Below, in pieces: positions 24,804 through 34,547 of a DNA stretch of 64,000 nucleotides. This DNA comes from Candidatus Bathyarchaeota archaeon (GTDB taxonomy: Archaea; Thermoproteota; Bathyarchaeia; Bathyarchaeales; Bathycorpusculaceae), in contig JAOZHY010000016.1 of NCBI GenBank assembly GCA_026014595.1, positions 100,542-164,541 on the forward strand, read 5' to 3'. The translations under genes and the position numbers were made by a program. Within the stretch, counting starts at the first letter, position 1; each line of letters opens with the position of its first letter. The notes below the pieces were generated by a model. It ran no database searches and was not told where the DNA came from. It was given only the letters and a program-made list of their open reading frames with translations.

Positions 24804-26150
24804 TTGATTGTCGATTCTGTGCTGACAAACGCGAAGGCATACTGGCACAACGGCATAGTTGACTGCAGCGTAGCCGTTGAGGATGGCAGAATCTACAAAA
24901 TCGGCAGGGAGACGCAGATGCCGAAAGCCGACGAGAAAACCAACCTCCATGACCTTTTGGTTTTGCCAGGCTTTATAGACGTTCACGTGCACCTTCGTGA
25001 TGAAGAGAAATCGTACAAAGAAGACTTTTTCACGGGAACTGCAGCTGCGGCTGCAGGTGGCTTCACGACAGTTCTGGACATGCCCAACAATGCTCCAGTG
25101 ACAATGAGCGCCGAGACCTTGCGGAACCGCATGCAAATAGCCGCCAGAAAAATTCTCGTAAACGTCGGGTTTTACTCCGAATTTCCAACGAGCCTGACTG
25201 AGATTGAGAACATCGTGGCTCAGGGCGCCGCAGCCTTCAAACTGTTCATGGCCTGTCAGGTTGGCGGACTAAACATCGACGACGACCGCGCCGTGCAAGA
25301 CGCGTTCGCCAAAGCAGGAGAGTTAGACGTTCCAGTGGCGGTGCACGCAGAAGACAAAGCCTTGCTGACGGCGAATAAAGAGAAAATGAAACAAGCCAAA
25401 CACAACGACGCCGCTGCCTTCCTGAAGGCGCACTCGGAAGAGGTGGAACTCAAAGCCGTCGAACGCCTGCTGAAAATAGCCGCGCAAACTAGCGTGCATC
25501 TGCACTTCTGCCACGTAACCACCGAACAGGGCTTAAACGCCATAGCCGAGGCAAAAAAACACGGCAGAACGGTGACCTGTGAAGTGACACCTAATCACCT
25601 GCTGCTTTCAAACGTTGACGCCGCGCGTGGAGGGTCGATGCTGATTATGATGCCGCCGCTCCGCAGCCAAAACCACATCGAAGCCCTCTGGAAAGGCATA
25701 GCCGACGGCTATGTTGATGTCATAGGCTCCGACCACGCACCTCACACGTTGGACGAGAAGTCCGCCGGCAGCGTCTGGGATGTGAAAGTCGGCGTGCCAA
25801 GCCTCGAAACAACATTGCCCTTGATGTTGACTATGATAAAGAAGAAACGAGTGTCGCTAGGGCAGGTCGTGCACTTGCTCGCCGAGAAACCCGCCGAAAT
25901 CTTTAGCCTAAAAGACCGCGGCACCTTGGAGCAGGGACAAAAAGCGGATTTGACGGTTGTAGATTTAAACCGTAAATTCAAGATAGACGCTTCGAAGTTC
26001 CATTCGAAAGCTAAGTACTCGCCCTATGATGGCTGGGAAGTCCAAGGCAAGCCCGTGAAAACCTACGTCAACGGGTTGCTGGTCATGGATGGCGGCGAAA
26101 TCGTGGCGAAACCTGGAAGCGGTGAGGTAATTCGGAGAGACCGCGCGTGA
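24804..26150 (+). CDS. pyrC: Dihydroorotase
   Basis: This 448-residue amidohydrolase has metal ligands in DVHVHLRDEE, the TTVLDMPN segment, a post-translationally modified lysine candidate in AAFKLFMA, CHVTTEQGL and the catalytic Asp in GSDHAPHTLDEK. The pattern matches class I dihydroorotases (cyclisation of carbamoyl aspartate to dihydroorotate in pyrimidine synthesis) rather than hydantoinases. It starts at TTG 24804. The stop overlaps the GTG start of the Mut7-C gene by 4 bp, so the two are translationally coupled. Confidence 0.9.
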   Translation: MIVDSVLTNAKAYWHNGIVDCSVAVEDGRIYKIGRETQMPKADEKTNLHDLLVLPGFIDVHVHLRDEEKSYKEDFFTGTAAAAAGGFTTVLDMPNNAPVTMSAETLRNRMQIAARKILVNVGFYSEFPTSLTEIENIVAQGAAAFKLFMACQVGGLNIDDDRAVQDAFAKAGELDVPVAVHAEDKALLTANKEKMKQAKHNDAAAFLKAHSEEVELKAVERLLKIAAQTSVHLHFCHVTTEQGLNAIAEAKKHGRTVTCEVTPNHLLLSNVDAARGGSMLIMMPPLRSQNHIEALWKGIADGYVDVIGSDHAPHTLDEKSAGSVWDVKVGVPSLETTLPLMLTMIKKKRVSLGQVVHLLAEKPAEIFSLKDRGTLEQGQKADLTVVDLNRKFKIDASKFHSKAKYSPYDGWEVQGKPVKTYVNGLLVMDGGEIVAKPGSGEVIRRDRA

Positions 26151-26632
26151 GATTCATCGCGGACGGCATGCTGGGAAAACTCACCCGGTGGCTCCGCATG
26201 CTCGGGCAAGACGTGGAATACTCGAACCAGCTGGATGATTCTGAACTGATAGCGAAAGCTAAGGAAGAGCAGCGTGTTCTGCTCACAAGAGATTTGGAGC
26301 TTTACCAACGCGCCACAGCTAAAGACGTCGACGCTTTCTACGTGGAGGGCAAAACAGAAGCCGAAAAACTGGCGGAACTCGCCAACCGCTTTGACATCCC
26401 CCTGTATATAGACCTGAAACTGTCACGGTGCCCAAAATGCAACACCCAAATCAGGACAGTACCAAAGGAGGAGTTGGCGGGCAGAGTTGAAGAAAAAACC
26501 TTCCGTTACTACAGCGAGTTTTGGGAATGCCCCAGATGCGGCAGCGTGTACTGGCAGGGCGCTCACTGGGGAAGAATCCGCGCCACGCTAAAAGAAGCAG
26601 AAGAGAACCTGAAGAAAACTCGGGCAGCTTAG
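26147..26632 (+). CDS. Mut7-C RNase-domain (PIN-like) protein with zinc ribbon
   Basis: This 161-residue protein starts with [20 protein letters not shown], the invariant Mut7-C N-terminus with a PIN-like catalytic Asp, followed by [10 protein letters not shown]. Its second half contains two zinc knuckles, CPKCN and [11 protein letters not shown], with the conserved GAHWGRI end. These proteins are predicted RNases related to the C-terminus of the C. elegans MUT-7 exonuclease. It starts at GTG and is coupled to pyrC by a 4-bp overlap. Its 3' end overlaps the rpoK stop codon on the other strand. Confidence 0.9.
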   Translation: MRFIADGMLGKLTRWLRMLGQDVEYSNQLDDSELIAKAKEEQRVLLTRDLELYQRATAKDVDAFYVEGKTEAEKLAELANRFDIPLYIDLKLSRCPKCNTQIRTVPKEELAGRVEEKTFRYYSEFWECPRCGSVYWQGAHWGRIRATLKEAEENLKKTRAA

Positions 26633-26886
26633 CTTTCTGTAAGTAGCCACTTCAATGGAATATCCTGGAAGGTTCCGTCAGGCAGCGTTCTCCGGATGGT
26701 GATGGGTAAGATGCCGCTTTCAAGCTCTTTCAAAGCTATGTCAATTGGGTTTGAGACGCTTGCGTCAACTTCCACGAGAATCGGCGCGCCCATAGAAATC
26801 TGAAGCGCCCTTGCTCCGACTATTCTTGCTTTCTCAAAGCGAGTGATTTTCGGAGGACCTACAGTTACTTTTTCTTGTCCAGACGT
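26629..26886 (-). CDS. rpoK: RNA polymerase subunit K (Rpo6), near-cognate ACG start
   Basis: The minus-strand frame directly after the thermosome gene encodes [20 protein letters not shown], then [14 protein letters not shown] and [14 protein letters not shown], an unmistakable RpoK/Rpb6. The frame is about 85 codons, the family length, and needs no correction, but there is no ATG, GTG or TTG before the conserved region. The most likely initiator is ACG 26886, one base from ATG; GGAGAG lies 9 nt before it, inside the last thermosome codons. The thermosome TAG is in the same frame two codons upstream. RpoK anchors the polymerase clamp and assembly. Confidence 0.85.
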   Translation of the reverse strand, partial: TSGQEKVTVGPPKITRFEKARIVGARALQISMGAPILVEVDASVSNPIDIALKELESGILPITIRRTLPDGTFQDIPLKWLLTES

Positions 26887-26889
26887 GTT

Positions 26890-28548
26890 CTAGTACTCTC
26901 CAGCGCCAGGATACATACCTCCAGGAGCCCCTCCCCCTGGCGGTGTCGGAGGCGCCTTCATTTTTTCTGCGGCGATTACGTCGTCGATTTTGAGGATCAT
27001 CGATGCCGCTTCGGTTGCGGATTTGATTATTTGCTTTTTCACCGTTATCGGCTCGAAAACGCCCGCTTTTGACATGTCCTTGACTTTGCCTTCTAGGACT
27101 TCGATGCCTGCCCATATTTCGCCTTTCTCATGCCTTGCCCTCAGTTCTGAGAGTATGTCGATGGGGTCTAAGCCAGCATTTTCCGTAAGCGTTATCGCCA
27201 CCGTCTCTAGGGCATCCGCGTAGGTTTTGATGGCGAGTTGCTCTCTGCCGGGCAATGTTTCGGCGTAGTTTTTCAGCACGCGTGCCATTTCAAGTTCTGG
27301 GGCGCTGCCTCCCGCCACGACTTTCGGCTCTTCGATTATGTCTCGGATGACGCATAGGGCGTCGTGAATTGAGCGTTCCGCCTCGTCAATCATTCGCTGT
27401 GTTCCAGCCCTAATCAACAGCGTCACGGCCCGCGGGTTCTTGCAGCCCTCGATGAAGGTCATTTTGTCGTCGCCGATTTTCCTTTCTTCTACCAGCGCCG
27501 CGTAGCCCAAGTCGGCTTTTGAGATGCCGTCCAAGTTGGTTACTATTTTTCCGCCCGTGGCTTTCGCCAGTTTTTCCATGTCTGACTTTTTGGCTCGGCG
27601 CACTGCAAGCACGCCCTTCCGCGCGAGGAAGTGCTGCACCATGTCGTCGATGCCTTTTTGGCATATGACAACGTTGGCGCCTGTCGCCACGATTTTGTCT
27701 GTCATATCTTTGAGCATGGCTTCCTCTTGCTTGAGGAAGGCTTCTATTTGGTCGGGGGTTTCGATGTTGATTTTTGAGTCGAACTCGGTCTTCTCGATTT
27801 CTAATGAGGTGTCAAGCAAGGCGATTTTGGCTTTTTCCACCCGCTTGGGCATGCCCGAGTGCACAACTTCCTTGTCGAGGACTACGCCGTTTATGAGGCT
27901 GGTGTCTCCGAGGGATTCGCCTGTTTTCTTCTCCACTTTGACGTCTTCTACGTCTGCCTTGTAGACGCTGCCCTGTTTCTCTGCCACAGTCATCATTGCT
28001 TTGACGGCTATGTCTGCCAAGTATTCTTTGTGTTCGGCTACGAGTTTGCTTGCCATCGCTGTTACTGCAGCTTTCTTCAGGTAGTCTTGCTTTTCGAGGT
28101 CCACGGGGATGGCTATTTTTTCAAGTGTCTCCAGCGCTTTCTCTGCGGCTTTTTTGTAGCCGTCGATTATTATGGTTGGGTGAATGTTCTTGTCTATGAG
28201 CTCTTCAGCCCTGTTTAGGAGGTCGCCTGCTATTATGACGGCGGATGTGGTGCCGTCGCCTGCTTCATTATCTTGGGTTTTAGCCACTTCTACAAGCATT
28301 TTCGCCGCAGGATGCTGGATATCCATCTCATCCAAGATTGTGCGGCCATCGCTTGTCACGGTTACGTCGCCGAAGCTGTCAACTAGCATTTTGTCCATGC
28401 CTTTTGGTCCTAGGGCGCTCCTGACGCTTTCGGCTACGATTTTTGCGGCGGTTATATTTCCGTGTTGGGCTTCTCTTCCACGAGATCTGCTTGAGCCTTC
28501 CTTTAGCACGAGAACAGGTATGCCGCCAGCTTGTGCAGGTGATGACAA
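26890..28548 (-). CDS. thsA: Thermosome (group II chaperonin) subunit
   Basis: This 552-residue protein has all group II chaperonin landmarks: [32 protein letters not shown], the ATPase motif GDGTTSAVI, the VVAGGSAPE region and a glycine/proline/methionine-rich flexible C-terminus ([11 protein letters not shown]). It forms the double-ring ATP-driven folding machine of archaea. The TTG start at 28548 has an AAGGAGG Shine-Dalgarno 10 nt upstream. A TATA (minus-strand AAATTTATATGG) lies at about 28593-28606. rpoK follows in the same transcript. Confidence 0.97.
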   Translation of the reverse strand: MSSPAQAGGIPVLVLKEGSSRSRGREAQHGNITAAKIVAESVRSALGPKGMDKMLVDSFGDVTVTSDGRTILDEMDIQHPAAKMLVEVAKTQDNEAGDGTTSAVIIAGDLLNRAEELIDKNIHPTIIIDGYKKAAEKALETLEKIAIPVDLEKQDYLKKAAVTAMASKLVAEHKEYLADIAVKAMMTVAEKQGSVYKADVEDVKVEKKTGESLGDTSLINGVVLDKEVVHSGMPKRVEKAKIALLDTSLEIEKTEFDSKINIETPDQIEAFLKQEEAMLKDMTDKIVATGANVVICQKGIDDMVQHFLARKGVLAVRRAKKSDMEKLAKATGGKIVTNLDGISKADLGYAALVEERKIGDDKMTFIEGCKNPRAVTLLIRAGTQRMIDEAERSIHDALCVIRDIIEEPKVVAGGSAPELEMARVLKNYAETLPGREQLAIKTYADALETVAITLTENAGLDPIDILSELRARHEKGEIWAGIEVLEGKVKDMSKAGVFEPITVKKQIIKSATEAASMILKIDDVIAAEKMKAPPTPPGGGAPGGMYPGAGEY

Positions 28549-28593
28549 ATCAAGTTAACCTCCTTAGTGCGAACAACAACAAAACACATTTAC

Positions 28594-28606
28594 CATATAA
28601 ATTTTT
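28594..28606 (-). promoter_or_regulatory. TATA box of the thermosome gene
   Basis: Minus-strand AAAAATTTATATG lies 46 bp upstream of the TTG start, with a strong AAGGAGG between them. The thermosome and rpoK probably share this promoter. Confidence 0.55.
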
Positions 28607-28676
28607 CTAGGAGCCGCGTGTTGAATTGAGCTTTGTCTGTTAAATTTTCTGCATTCGCCGCGTGGGTTTGGTGAAG

Positions 28677-29180
28677 TTAATACACAGAGACTTTGGCTAC
28701 ACCGCTGATTTTCAGCAACTCCGGGATCAGTTCGCCTGGAATTTTCTTCTCAACGATGAGTGTGAGTTTTGGCTCGGGCGAAAGTTCAGGGTCATCCACG
28801 ATTGCTTGTCGGATGCTTAAGCCTGCTTTGGTGAGGAGCATGGCTGAGTTCGCCAAGATGCCGAGCCCTTTCGCATCGACTGGAGTTATTTCCACAACGC
28901 CTAGGTTCAAGTGCTTGGCGATTTCTTTGAGCGAGTGCCCAGCGGGTCGTATCTCTTCGAAAATTAGTCTAAGTTCGCGGTTGGCTTGAATCATGCGTAA
29001 CGTCTCGTTTACTGTTCTTCGATCCACTCCTGCAACGCGGGCTATGCGCACGGGTGGGATTTCGATTTGGTTTAGGTAGATTTTGTTGCCGTTTGCGCTG
29101 AGTCCGTTTTCGACGAGGACGCGGGCTACTTTGAGGCGTTCGGGGTATTCTTCGAAGTATTTTTTGATGTTGCTCCACAT
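28677..29180 (-). CDS. HTH-ACT-domain regulator of amino-acid metabolism
   Basis: This 167-residue protein has an N-terminal helix-turn-helix (PPVRIARVAGVDRRTVNETL) and a C-terminal ACT domain (GVVEITPVDAKGLGILANSA through GELIPELLKISGVAKVSVY). ACT domains bind amino acids, so this is an archaeal amino-acid-responsive regulator. It is divergent from trpB2, and the intergenic region contains the palindrome TGTACA-N4-TGTACA 16 bp from its ATG, so control of both genes is a reasonable inference. The ATG at 29180 is preceded by GAGGG. Confidence 0.8.
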   Translation of the reverse strand: MWSNIKKYFEEYPERLKVARVLVENGLSANGNKIYLNQIEIPPVRIARVAGVDRRTVNETLRMIQANRELRLIFEEIRPAGHSLKEIAKHLNLGVVEITPVDAKGLGILANSAMLLTKAGLSIRQAIVDDPELSPEPKLTLIVEKKIPGELIPELLKISGVAKVSVY

Positions 29181-29195
29181 GTGATGTTTCCCTCA

Positions 29196-29211
29196 TGTAC
29201 ATTTGTGTACA
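29196..29211. promoter_or_regulatory. Candidate operator TGTACA-N4-TGTACA
   Basis: Two perfect TGTACA half-sites, each itself palindromic, are separated by TTTG. The site lies between the divergent ACT regulator and trpB2 and ends 6 bp before the trpB2 TATA box, so a bound protein would cover the TFB/TBP entry site. Confidence 0.55.
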
Positions 29212-29217
29212 GTAAAG

Positions 29218-29224
29218 TATAAAT
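29218..29224 (+). promoter_or_regulatory. TATA box of trpB2
   Basis: TATAAAT lies about 50 bp upstream of the trpB2 ATG at 29272. It immediately follows the TGTACA operator candidate. Confidence 0.55.
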
Positions 29225-29271
29225 GTGCTGGTCAGTTTCCTATTGGAAACACAAACGGAAGCGTTAACGCT

Positions 29272-30684
29272 ATGCCAAACAAAAAAATTCTGCTAGATGA
29301 AGACCAGATACCAAAACAATGGTACAACATCGTTCCCGACCTGCCCAAACCGCTCCCGCCTTTCATCGACCCCGCGACGAAGGAGCCCGGCGTCGGGATT
29401 GTCCCAAGAATATTTCCAAAAGAGATTATCGCCCAAGAAATCAGCACAGCCCGGTGGATTGACATCCCCGAGGAAGTGCGCGATGTCTACAGGCTATGGC
29501 GACCAACACCCATTTTCAGAGCTTTAGGGCTTGAGAAGGCTCTGAAAACCCCCGCAAAAATCTACTACAAGTATGAAGGAGTCAGCCCCGCAGGAAGCCA
29601 CAAACCCAACACCGCCGTTCCCCAAGCCTTCTACAACATGAAAGAAGGCACAGAACGCCTGACCACCGAGACAGGAGCGGGTCAATGGGGTTCCGCTTTG
29701 TCTTTCGCCGCCGCGATGTTTGGACTGAAAGCCACAGTTTACATGGTGCGAGCAAGTTATGACCAGAAACCCTACAGAAGAATGATGATGGAGGCTTTTG
29801 GAGCACAATGCTACCCAAGCCCCAGCACACAAACCGAAGCTGGAAGAAAAATCCTTGCAGAAGACCCTGACAACAAGGGCAGCCTCGGAATCGCAATCAG
29901 CGAAGCCGTCGAAGACGCTTTAGTCAACGAAAAAGAAGCCAACTACACCATAGGCAGCGTCTTCAACCATGTCTTGCTGCACCAGACCGTTGAAGGCTTA
30001 GAGGCTAAGAAGCAGCTGGAACTCGTAGACGACTACCCCGACGTGATATACGGCTGCATAGGAGGTGGAAGCAGCTTCTCTGGACTGTTCTGGCCATTCT
30101 ACTACGACAAAGTTACTGGAAAGGCGCCGAAAAACACGCGGTTCGTAGCCACGGAAGCCACAGCTTGCCCCAAAGTCACCAAAGGCGAATACCAATACGA
30201 CCACGGTGACACCGCAAGAATCACGCCACTGGTGCCCATGCACACTCTAGGCCACGATTTCATTCCTGCCCCGATACATGCGGGTGGTCTGCGCTACCAC
30301 GGAATCGCGCCCACCATAAGCGTACTCGCAGCCGAAAAGCAGGTGGAAACTCAAGCCTACAATCAGGTAGAGGTGTTCGACGCGGCAAAACTCTTCCTAC
30401 GCACCGAGGGCATAATACCTGCGCCCGAACCGTCACACGCTATCAAAGGAGCCATTGACGAAGCTTTGAGATGCAAGGAGACAGGGGAAGAAAAAACCAT
30501 TCTGTTCTTGCTGTGTGGTCACGGTTTCTTCGACATGCAAGCCTACGATGAATACTTCAACGGCAGACTGCAACCGTATGAGTACCCAACGCAGAAAGTA
30601 GCAGAATCCATGGAGAAACTGCGCAAACTTTATCCGTGGCTGGAAGACGTCAACAAGAAGTACATAAGCTGCGAACCACTCTAA
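29272..30684 (+). CDS. trpB2: Tryptophan synthase beta subunit, TrpB2 type
   Basis: This 470-residue PLP enzyme starts [20 protein letters not shown], the long N-terminus typical of TrpB2. The PLP lysine is in [11 protein letters not shown] (K111), followed by [13 protein letters not shown] and a C-terminal LLCGHGFFD. TrpB2 condenses indole or related substrates with serine and often works without TrpA. The frame is open upstream to 29203, but the ATG at 29272 starts the conserved region and fits the TATA at 29218. A stem-loop and T tract follow the gene. Confidence 0.95.
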   Translation: MPNKKILLDEDQIPKQWYNIVPDLPKPLPPFIDPATKEPGVGIVPRIFPKEIIAQEISTARWIDIPEEVRDVYRLWRPTPIFRALGLEKALKTPAKIYYKYEGVSPAGSHKPNTAVPQAFYNMKEGTERLTTETGAGQWGSALSFAAAMFGLKATVYMVRASYDQKPYRRMMMEAFGAQCYPSPSTQTEAGRKILAEDPDNKGSLGIAISEAVEDALVNEKEANYTIGSVFNHVLLHQTVEGLEAKKQLELVDDYPDVIYGCIGGGSSFSGLFWPFYYDKVTGKAPKNTRFVATEATACPKVTKGEYQYDHGDTARITPLVPMHTLGHDFIPAPIHAGGLRYHGIAPTISVLAAEKQVETQAYNQVEVFDAAKLFLRTEGIIPAPEPSHAIKGAIDEALRCKETGEEKTILFLLCGHGFFDMQAYDEYFNGRLQPYEYPTQKVAESMEKLRKLYPWLEDVNKKYISCEPL

Positions 30685-30700
30685 ACTGCATCAGAAGCGT

Positions 30701-30736
30701 CGAGGGAATAACGCCCTCGCGTCCAATTTTTCCCGT
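30701..30736 (+). terminator. Stem-loop and T tract after trpB2
   Basis: CGAGGG and CCCTCG form a 6-bp perfect stem around AATAACG, followed by CGTCCAATTTTTCCC. This is compatible with termination of the trpB2 transcript. Confidence 0.55.
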
Positions 30737-30801
30737 TAAGGCACTATCTTATTTTTATCAGTCCTGTCCACATATGAGATTATAAGTGTAAGGTGCCGCC
30801 T

Positions 30802-31956
30802 TTGAGTGTCGAAAAGTCACCGTCTCATGCCGATGTTCTTCAAACAAAAGCAATAGGCTTAATCGTCAACCCAGTTGCTGGAATGGGCGGAGCAGTTGGA
30901 CTCAAAGGAACAGATGGCCAAGCTATACTAAATAAAGCGCTATCGTTAGGAGCAAAGCCCATCGCACCCGAGAGGGCTGAATCCTTTCTTTCCGAGTTAA
31001 CCCCCGGGCAGAGAGGCATAAGTCTTTTTGTTGGGGCTGGAAGCATGGGCGAAGACGAAGCCAACGATTGCCGACTCGCGTTTACTGTTCTCGGCGAGCG
31101 GAAGAGAGAAACCCGCGCCGAAGACACGCGAGAAATCGCCAAGAAAATGGTCGCTGCTGGTGTTAATCTTCTGGTTTTTTGCGGTGGAGACGGAACAGCC
31201 CGCGACATGCTAAGAGCGGTCGGCACCACAGTTCCGGTGCTGGGCGTTCCAACAGGCGTCAAGATGCACAGCCCCGTCTTTGCTGTAAACCCCCAAGCAG
31301 CCGCCAGAGTAGTCGTGCGTTTCCTGATGGGCGAGCTGCCGCTCAGAGAAGCTGAAGTGATGGATGTTGATGAAGAAGCCTTCAGAGAGGGGCGCCTGTC
31401 CGCTGAGCTTTACGGATACGTGCTGACGCCTTACGAGCCGCACCTGATTCAGGCGAACAAGCTGGCAAGTCCGATGACGGAGAGCGAACTGCGCAACCAA
31501 GCGGCCATCGCGGTATACGTGATTGAGAACATGAAACCCGACGTAATCTACATCATCGGCCCAGGAACCACTACCCGCACCATCGCAGACCTCCTCGACG
31601 CCAAGAAAACCTTGCTGGGCGTGGACCTCTTCTGCAACAAGAAACTAATCGCAAGCGACGTGAACGAAAAACAAATCCTTAACGCCATACGCGGCAGGGC
31701 GGCGCAGATAATCGTCACGCCAATCGGCGGACAAGGCTTCATCTTCGGCAGAGGAAACCAGCAGATAAGCGCAGAGGTCATCCGCCAAGTAGGCTTGGAC
31801 AACATCGCGGTGGTCGCCACCGAATCCAAACTGAGAAGCCTGAAAGGCTCGTTGAGGGTTGACACGGGCGACGCAAGCTTGGATGAGGCATTCAGGCAAC
31901 GTAAACTGAAGGTTGTGGCAGACTATAAAGTCGAGTATCTGGTGCCCGTCGAATAA
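30802..31956 (+). CDS. ATP-NAD kinase-fold protein (AcoX/COG3199-like)
   Basis: This protein of about 384 residues has a GLIVNPVAGMGGAVGLKG N-terminus, the diacylglycerol/NAD-kinase motif FCGGDGTARDM and GVPTGVKMHS, characteristic of the AcoX-like branch of NAD kinases. Its kinase substrate is unproven; it may phosphorylate NAD or an unknown metabolite. The start is uncertain: GTG 30793 or TTG 30802, the latter having AAGGTG 6 nt upstream. A TATA-like GATTATAAG is close upstream. The C-terminal domain (IGPGTTTRTIAD, PIGGQGFIFGRGN) is intact. Confidence 0.85.
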   Translation: MSVEKSPSHADVLQTKAIGLIVNPVAGMGGAVGLKGTDGQAILNKALSLGAKPIAPERAESFLSELTPGQRGISLFVGAGSMGEDEANDCRLAFTVLGERKRETRAEDTREIAKKMVAAGVNLLVFCGGDGTARDMLRAVGTTVPVLGVPTGVKMHSPVFAVNPQAAARVVVRFLMGELPLREAEVMDVDEEAFREGRLSAELYGYVLTPYEPHLIQANKLASPMTESELRNQAAIAVYVIENMKPDVIYIIGPGTTTRTIADLLDAKKTLLGVDLFCNKKLIASDVNEKQILNAIRGRAAQIIVTPIGGQGFIFGRGNQQISAEVIRQVGLDNIAVVATESKLRSLKGSLRVDTGDASLDEAFRQRKLKVVADYKVEYLVPVE

Positions 31957-32039
31957 CTCGCAGCACGCCTGGTCGCGGAGGGTAAATTGAAATATAGCTC
32001 GGCTGAACAATACTCTGCTATCACGCTGAGGCTGAAAAC

Positions 32040-33143
32040 TTGATTCCCATAAACCTCCCACAAATCGGCGAAGAAGAAATCGAAGCCGTCGTCAAAGTCC
32101 TAAGAAACGGTCCGTTAACGAACGCGCTGGGCGCAGGTCCAGCCGCCACACATTTCGAGAAGGAATACGCTCGATTCGCGGGCGTGAAGCACGCTGTGGC
32201 GGTTAACACAGGCACCGCAGCGCTACACTCTGCTCTGGTGGCGTCGGGCGTGAAACAAGGCGACGATGTTGTGCTGCCCAGCTTCACTTTCGTGGCTACT
32301 GCAGAAGCGGTGGTGATGGCTGGCGCCCGACCCGTGTTCGCCGACATAGACCCAGACACTTACAACATTTCCCCCGCGGAAGTTGAGAAGAACGTGACGA
32401 AAAAGACCCGCGCCATCGTGCCCGTGGACCTTTATGGATTCTCAGCTGACGCTAAGCCTATCCGCGAAATCGCCGATGCCCGTGGCTTGGCGGTTGTGGA
32501 GGACGCTGCTCAAGCGCACGGCGCAACCTACGATGGAAAGCCTGCAGGTGTCTTGGCTGATGCCGCGTGCTGGAGTCTCTACGCAAGTAAGAACATAACC
32601 ACGGGTGAAGGTGGCGTGGTGACAACGGACAGTGATGAGGTAGCTGAGACGTTGCGGTTGCTTCGAACTCACGGGGAAAAAGCCAAGTACGCCTCGCTTA
32701 TGCTTGGTTACAACTATCGCATGTCTGAGATTCAAGCCGCCATAGGCATCGTGCAACTCGGGAAACTGCCCACTTTCCTGAGCAAGCGTCGTGCGAACGC
32801 CCAGAGACTAACCAAAATCCTCAGCAAAACGGATAGACTGCAGTTGCCTAAGGAAACGCAGAGCCGGCAGCATAGCTGGTACTTGTACACCGTCAGGCTT
32901 AAAGACGGCGACGAGGCGGAACGCGACAAGATTCTGGAAGAGTTGAAGAAGAAGGGCATAGGCGCCGAAGCATACTACGTACATCCAGTGCACACGATGC
33001 CGTACTACCGCGAGAGCTTCGGAACCCGCAGACTCCCTGAGACGGAGAAAGCGGCGAAACAGGTGTTTTCTCTGCCTGTTCACCCAGGCGTCACGCTGGA
33101 GCAGGTGGACTACATAGGCGAAACACTTCTAAATCTCCTCTAA
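32040..33143 (+). CDS. DegT/DnrJ/EryC1/StrS-family PLP sugar aminotransferase
   Basis: This 367-residue protein has an INLPQIGEEEIEAV start, a GTAALHSAL cofactor loop, SFTFVATAEAV, VEDAAQAHGA and the PLP lysine in YASKNITTGEGG, all standard for DegT-type aminotransferases that install amino groups on nucleotide-activated keto-sugars. It probably takes part in surface glycan or N-glycan precursor synthesis, which fits the UDP-GlcNAc epimerase elsewhere in the window. The TTG start at 32040 (MIPINLP) is the family-typical one. The next gene follows 75 bp downstream. Confidence 0.92.
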   Translation: MIPINLPQIGEEEIEAVVKVLRNGPLTNALGAGPAATHFEKEYARFAGVKHAVAVNTGTAALHSALVASGVKQGDDVVLPSFTFVATAEAVVMAGARPVFADIDPDTYNISPAEVEKNVTKKTRAIVPVDLYGFSADAKPIREIADARGLAVVEDAAQAHGATYDGKPAGVLADAACWSLYASKNITTGEGGVVTTDSDEVAETLRLLRTHGEKAKYASLMLGYNYRMSEIQAAIGIVQLGKLPTFLSKRRANAQRLTKILSKTDRLQLPKETQSRQHSWYLYTVRLKDGDEAERDKILEELKKKGIGAEAYYVHPVHTMPYYRESFGTRRLPETEKAAKQVFSLPVHPGVTLEQVDYIGETLLNLL

Positions 33144-33218
33144 CAGGCGCCAGCGTTAAGGTTTATAGGATAAGTTTCCCTGCTATCTGTTGCCAAATGG
33201 CTTTCTGGAGGAAAACTC

Positions 33219-34547
33219 ATGCCAAAGAACGTTGTCATCATGGGTGCGGCTGGAAGAGACTTTCACAACTTCAACGTCTACTTCAGGAACAACAGCAGCT
33301 ACAGGGTCGTAGCCTTCACCGCCGCGCAGATTCCGGGAATACAGTGCAGGATCTATCCGCCAGAGCTCGCTGGAGAAGCCTATCCAGATGGCGTGCCTGT
33401 TTACCCCGAGGACGAGTTACCGCGACTCATAAAGGAGTTTAAGGTTGATGAAGTGGTTTTTGCCTACAGCGACGTTTCATACGAGTACGTCATGCACAAA
33501 ACCTCACTGGTTCTGGCTAACGGCGCCGACTTCCGACTGCTAGGTCCCAACGCAACCATGCTGAAAGCGAAGGTTCCAGTCATCTCCGTGTGCGCGGTCC
33601 GCACGGGCTCAGGGAAAAGCCAGACTTCACGGCAAATCGCGCGAATCCTGAAGGACAGAGGGTTAGGGGTCGTGGTGGTTAGGCATCCTATGCCTTACGG
33701 CGATTTGAACAAGCAGGTTCTGCAGCGCTTCGCCTCCTACCAAGACCTTGACCGCTACCAGTGCACCATCGAGGAGCGGGAGGAGTACGAGCCGCACATA
33801 GACAACGGAATCGTCGTCTACGCGGGAGTAGACTATGGGAAAATCCTTGAGCAAGCGCAGGAAGAGGCGGAAGTCATTGTTTGGGACGGCGGCAACAACG
33901 ACCTGCCCTTCTTCAAACCCGACCTGCACATCGTGGTGGCTGACCCGCACAGAGCTGGGCACGAATTGGCGTACTATCCCAGCGAAGTAAACGTGAGATT
34001 GGCGGACGTAGTTATCGTGAACAAAACAGACACTGCGGACGCTGCCAACGTGGAACAAGTGAAAAAGAACGTGAAAGCGGTCAACCCGAACGCCATGATC
34101 TTGGATGCAGCGTCACCCATTACTGCGGACAAGCCAGAACTAATCAAGGACAAACGAGTGTTGGTGATCGAAGACGGACCCACAGTGACTCATGGCGATA
34201 TGCCTTACGGAGCCGCAACCCTCGCCGCCAAAAAGTTCGGCGCAAAAGAGGTTGTGGACCCGAAGCCTTACGCTGTCGGCTCGATAAAGGAGACTTACGA
34301 GCAGTACCCGCATTTGGGCGCGGTTCTTCCCGCTGTCGGATACGGCGAAACGCAGATTGCTGAGCTTAAAGAAACTATCGATGCCACGCCGTGCGATGTT
34401 GTCCTTATAGGCACTCCTGTTGACCTGCGCAGAGTGCTTAAACTTGACAAGCAGACTGTAAGAGTTAAATATGATCTTCAAGTACTAGGTCCCGTCTGTC
34501 TCGAAGAAGTGTTGGATGATTTTCTCAAAGGTAGTGTGGAACGGTGA
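33219..34547 (+). CDS. Cyclic 2,3-diphosphoglycerate synthetase-like GTPase (COG2403)
   Basis: This 442-residue protein has an N-terminal Rossmann-like segment (VVIMGAAGRDFHNFN), a P-loop-type RTGSGKSQTSRQIAR, WDGGNNDLPF and a VIVNKTDTAD G4-like motif. This architecture matches archaeal cyclic 2,3-diphosphoglycerate synthetase (cpgS family), which makes a compatible solute in some thermophiles; many homologues are in organisms without the solute, so the substrate is uncertain. The ATG at 33219 follows GGAGGAAAACTC. It overlaps the cyclophilin-like gene by 4 bp. Confidence 0.85.
   Translation: MPKNVVIMGAAGRDFHNFNVYFRNNSSYRVVAFTAAQIPGIQCRIYPPELAGEAYPDGVPVYPEDELPRLIKEFKVDEVVFAYSDVSYEYVMHKTSLVLANGADFRLLGPNATMLKAKVPVISVCAVRTGSGKSQTSRQIARILKDRGLGVVVVRHPMPYGDLNKQVLQRFASYQDLDRYQCTIEEREEYEPHIDNGIVVYAGVDYGKILEQAQEEAEVIVWDGGNNDLPFFKPDLHIVVADPHRAGHELAYYPSEVNVRLADVVIVNKTDTADAANVEQVKKNVKAVNPNAMILDAASPITADKPELIKDKRVLVIEDGPTVTHGDMPYGAATLAAKKFGAKEVVDPKPYAVGSIKETYEQYPHLGAVLPAVGYGETQIAELKETIDATPCDVVLIGTPVDLRRVLKLDKQTVRVKYDLQVLGPVCLEEVLDDFLKGSVER

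Noticed and set aside
26887..26892. Pyrrolysine or programmed readthrough of the thermosome TAG
   Set aside because: TAG is the ordinary stop of several genes here, the thermosome ends with its normal GGM-like tail and a Shine-Dalgarno fits independent rpoK initiation. It is kept only as a formal alternative.
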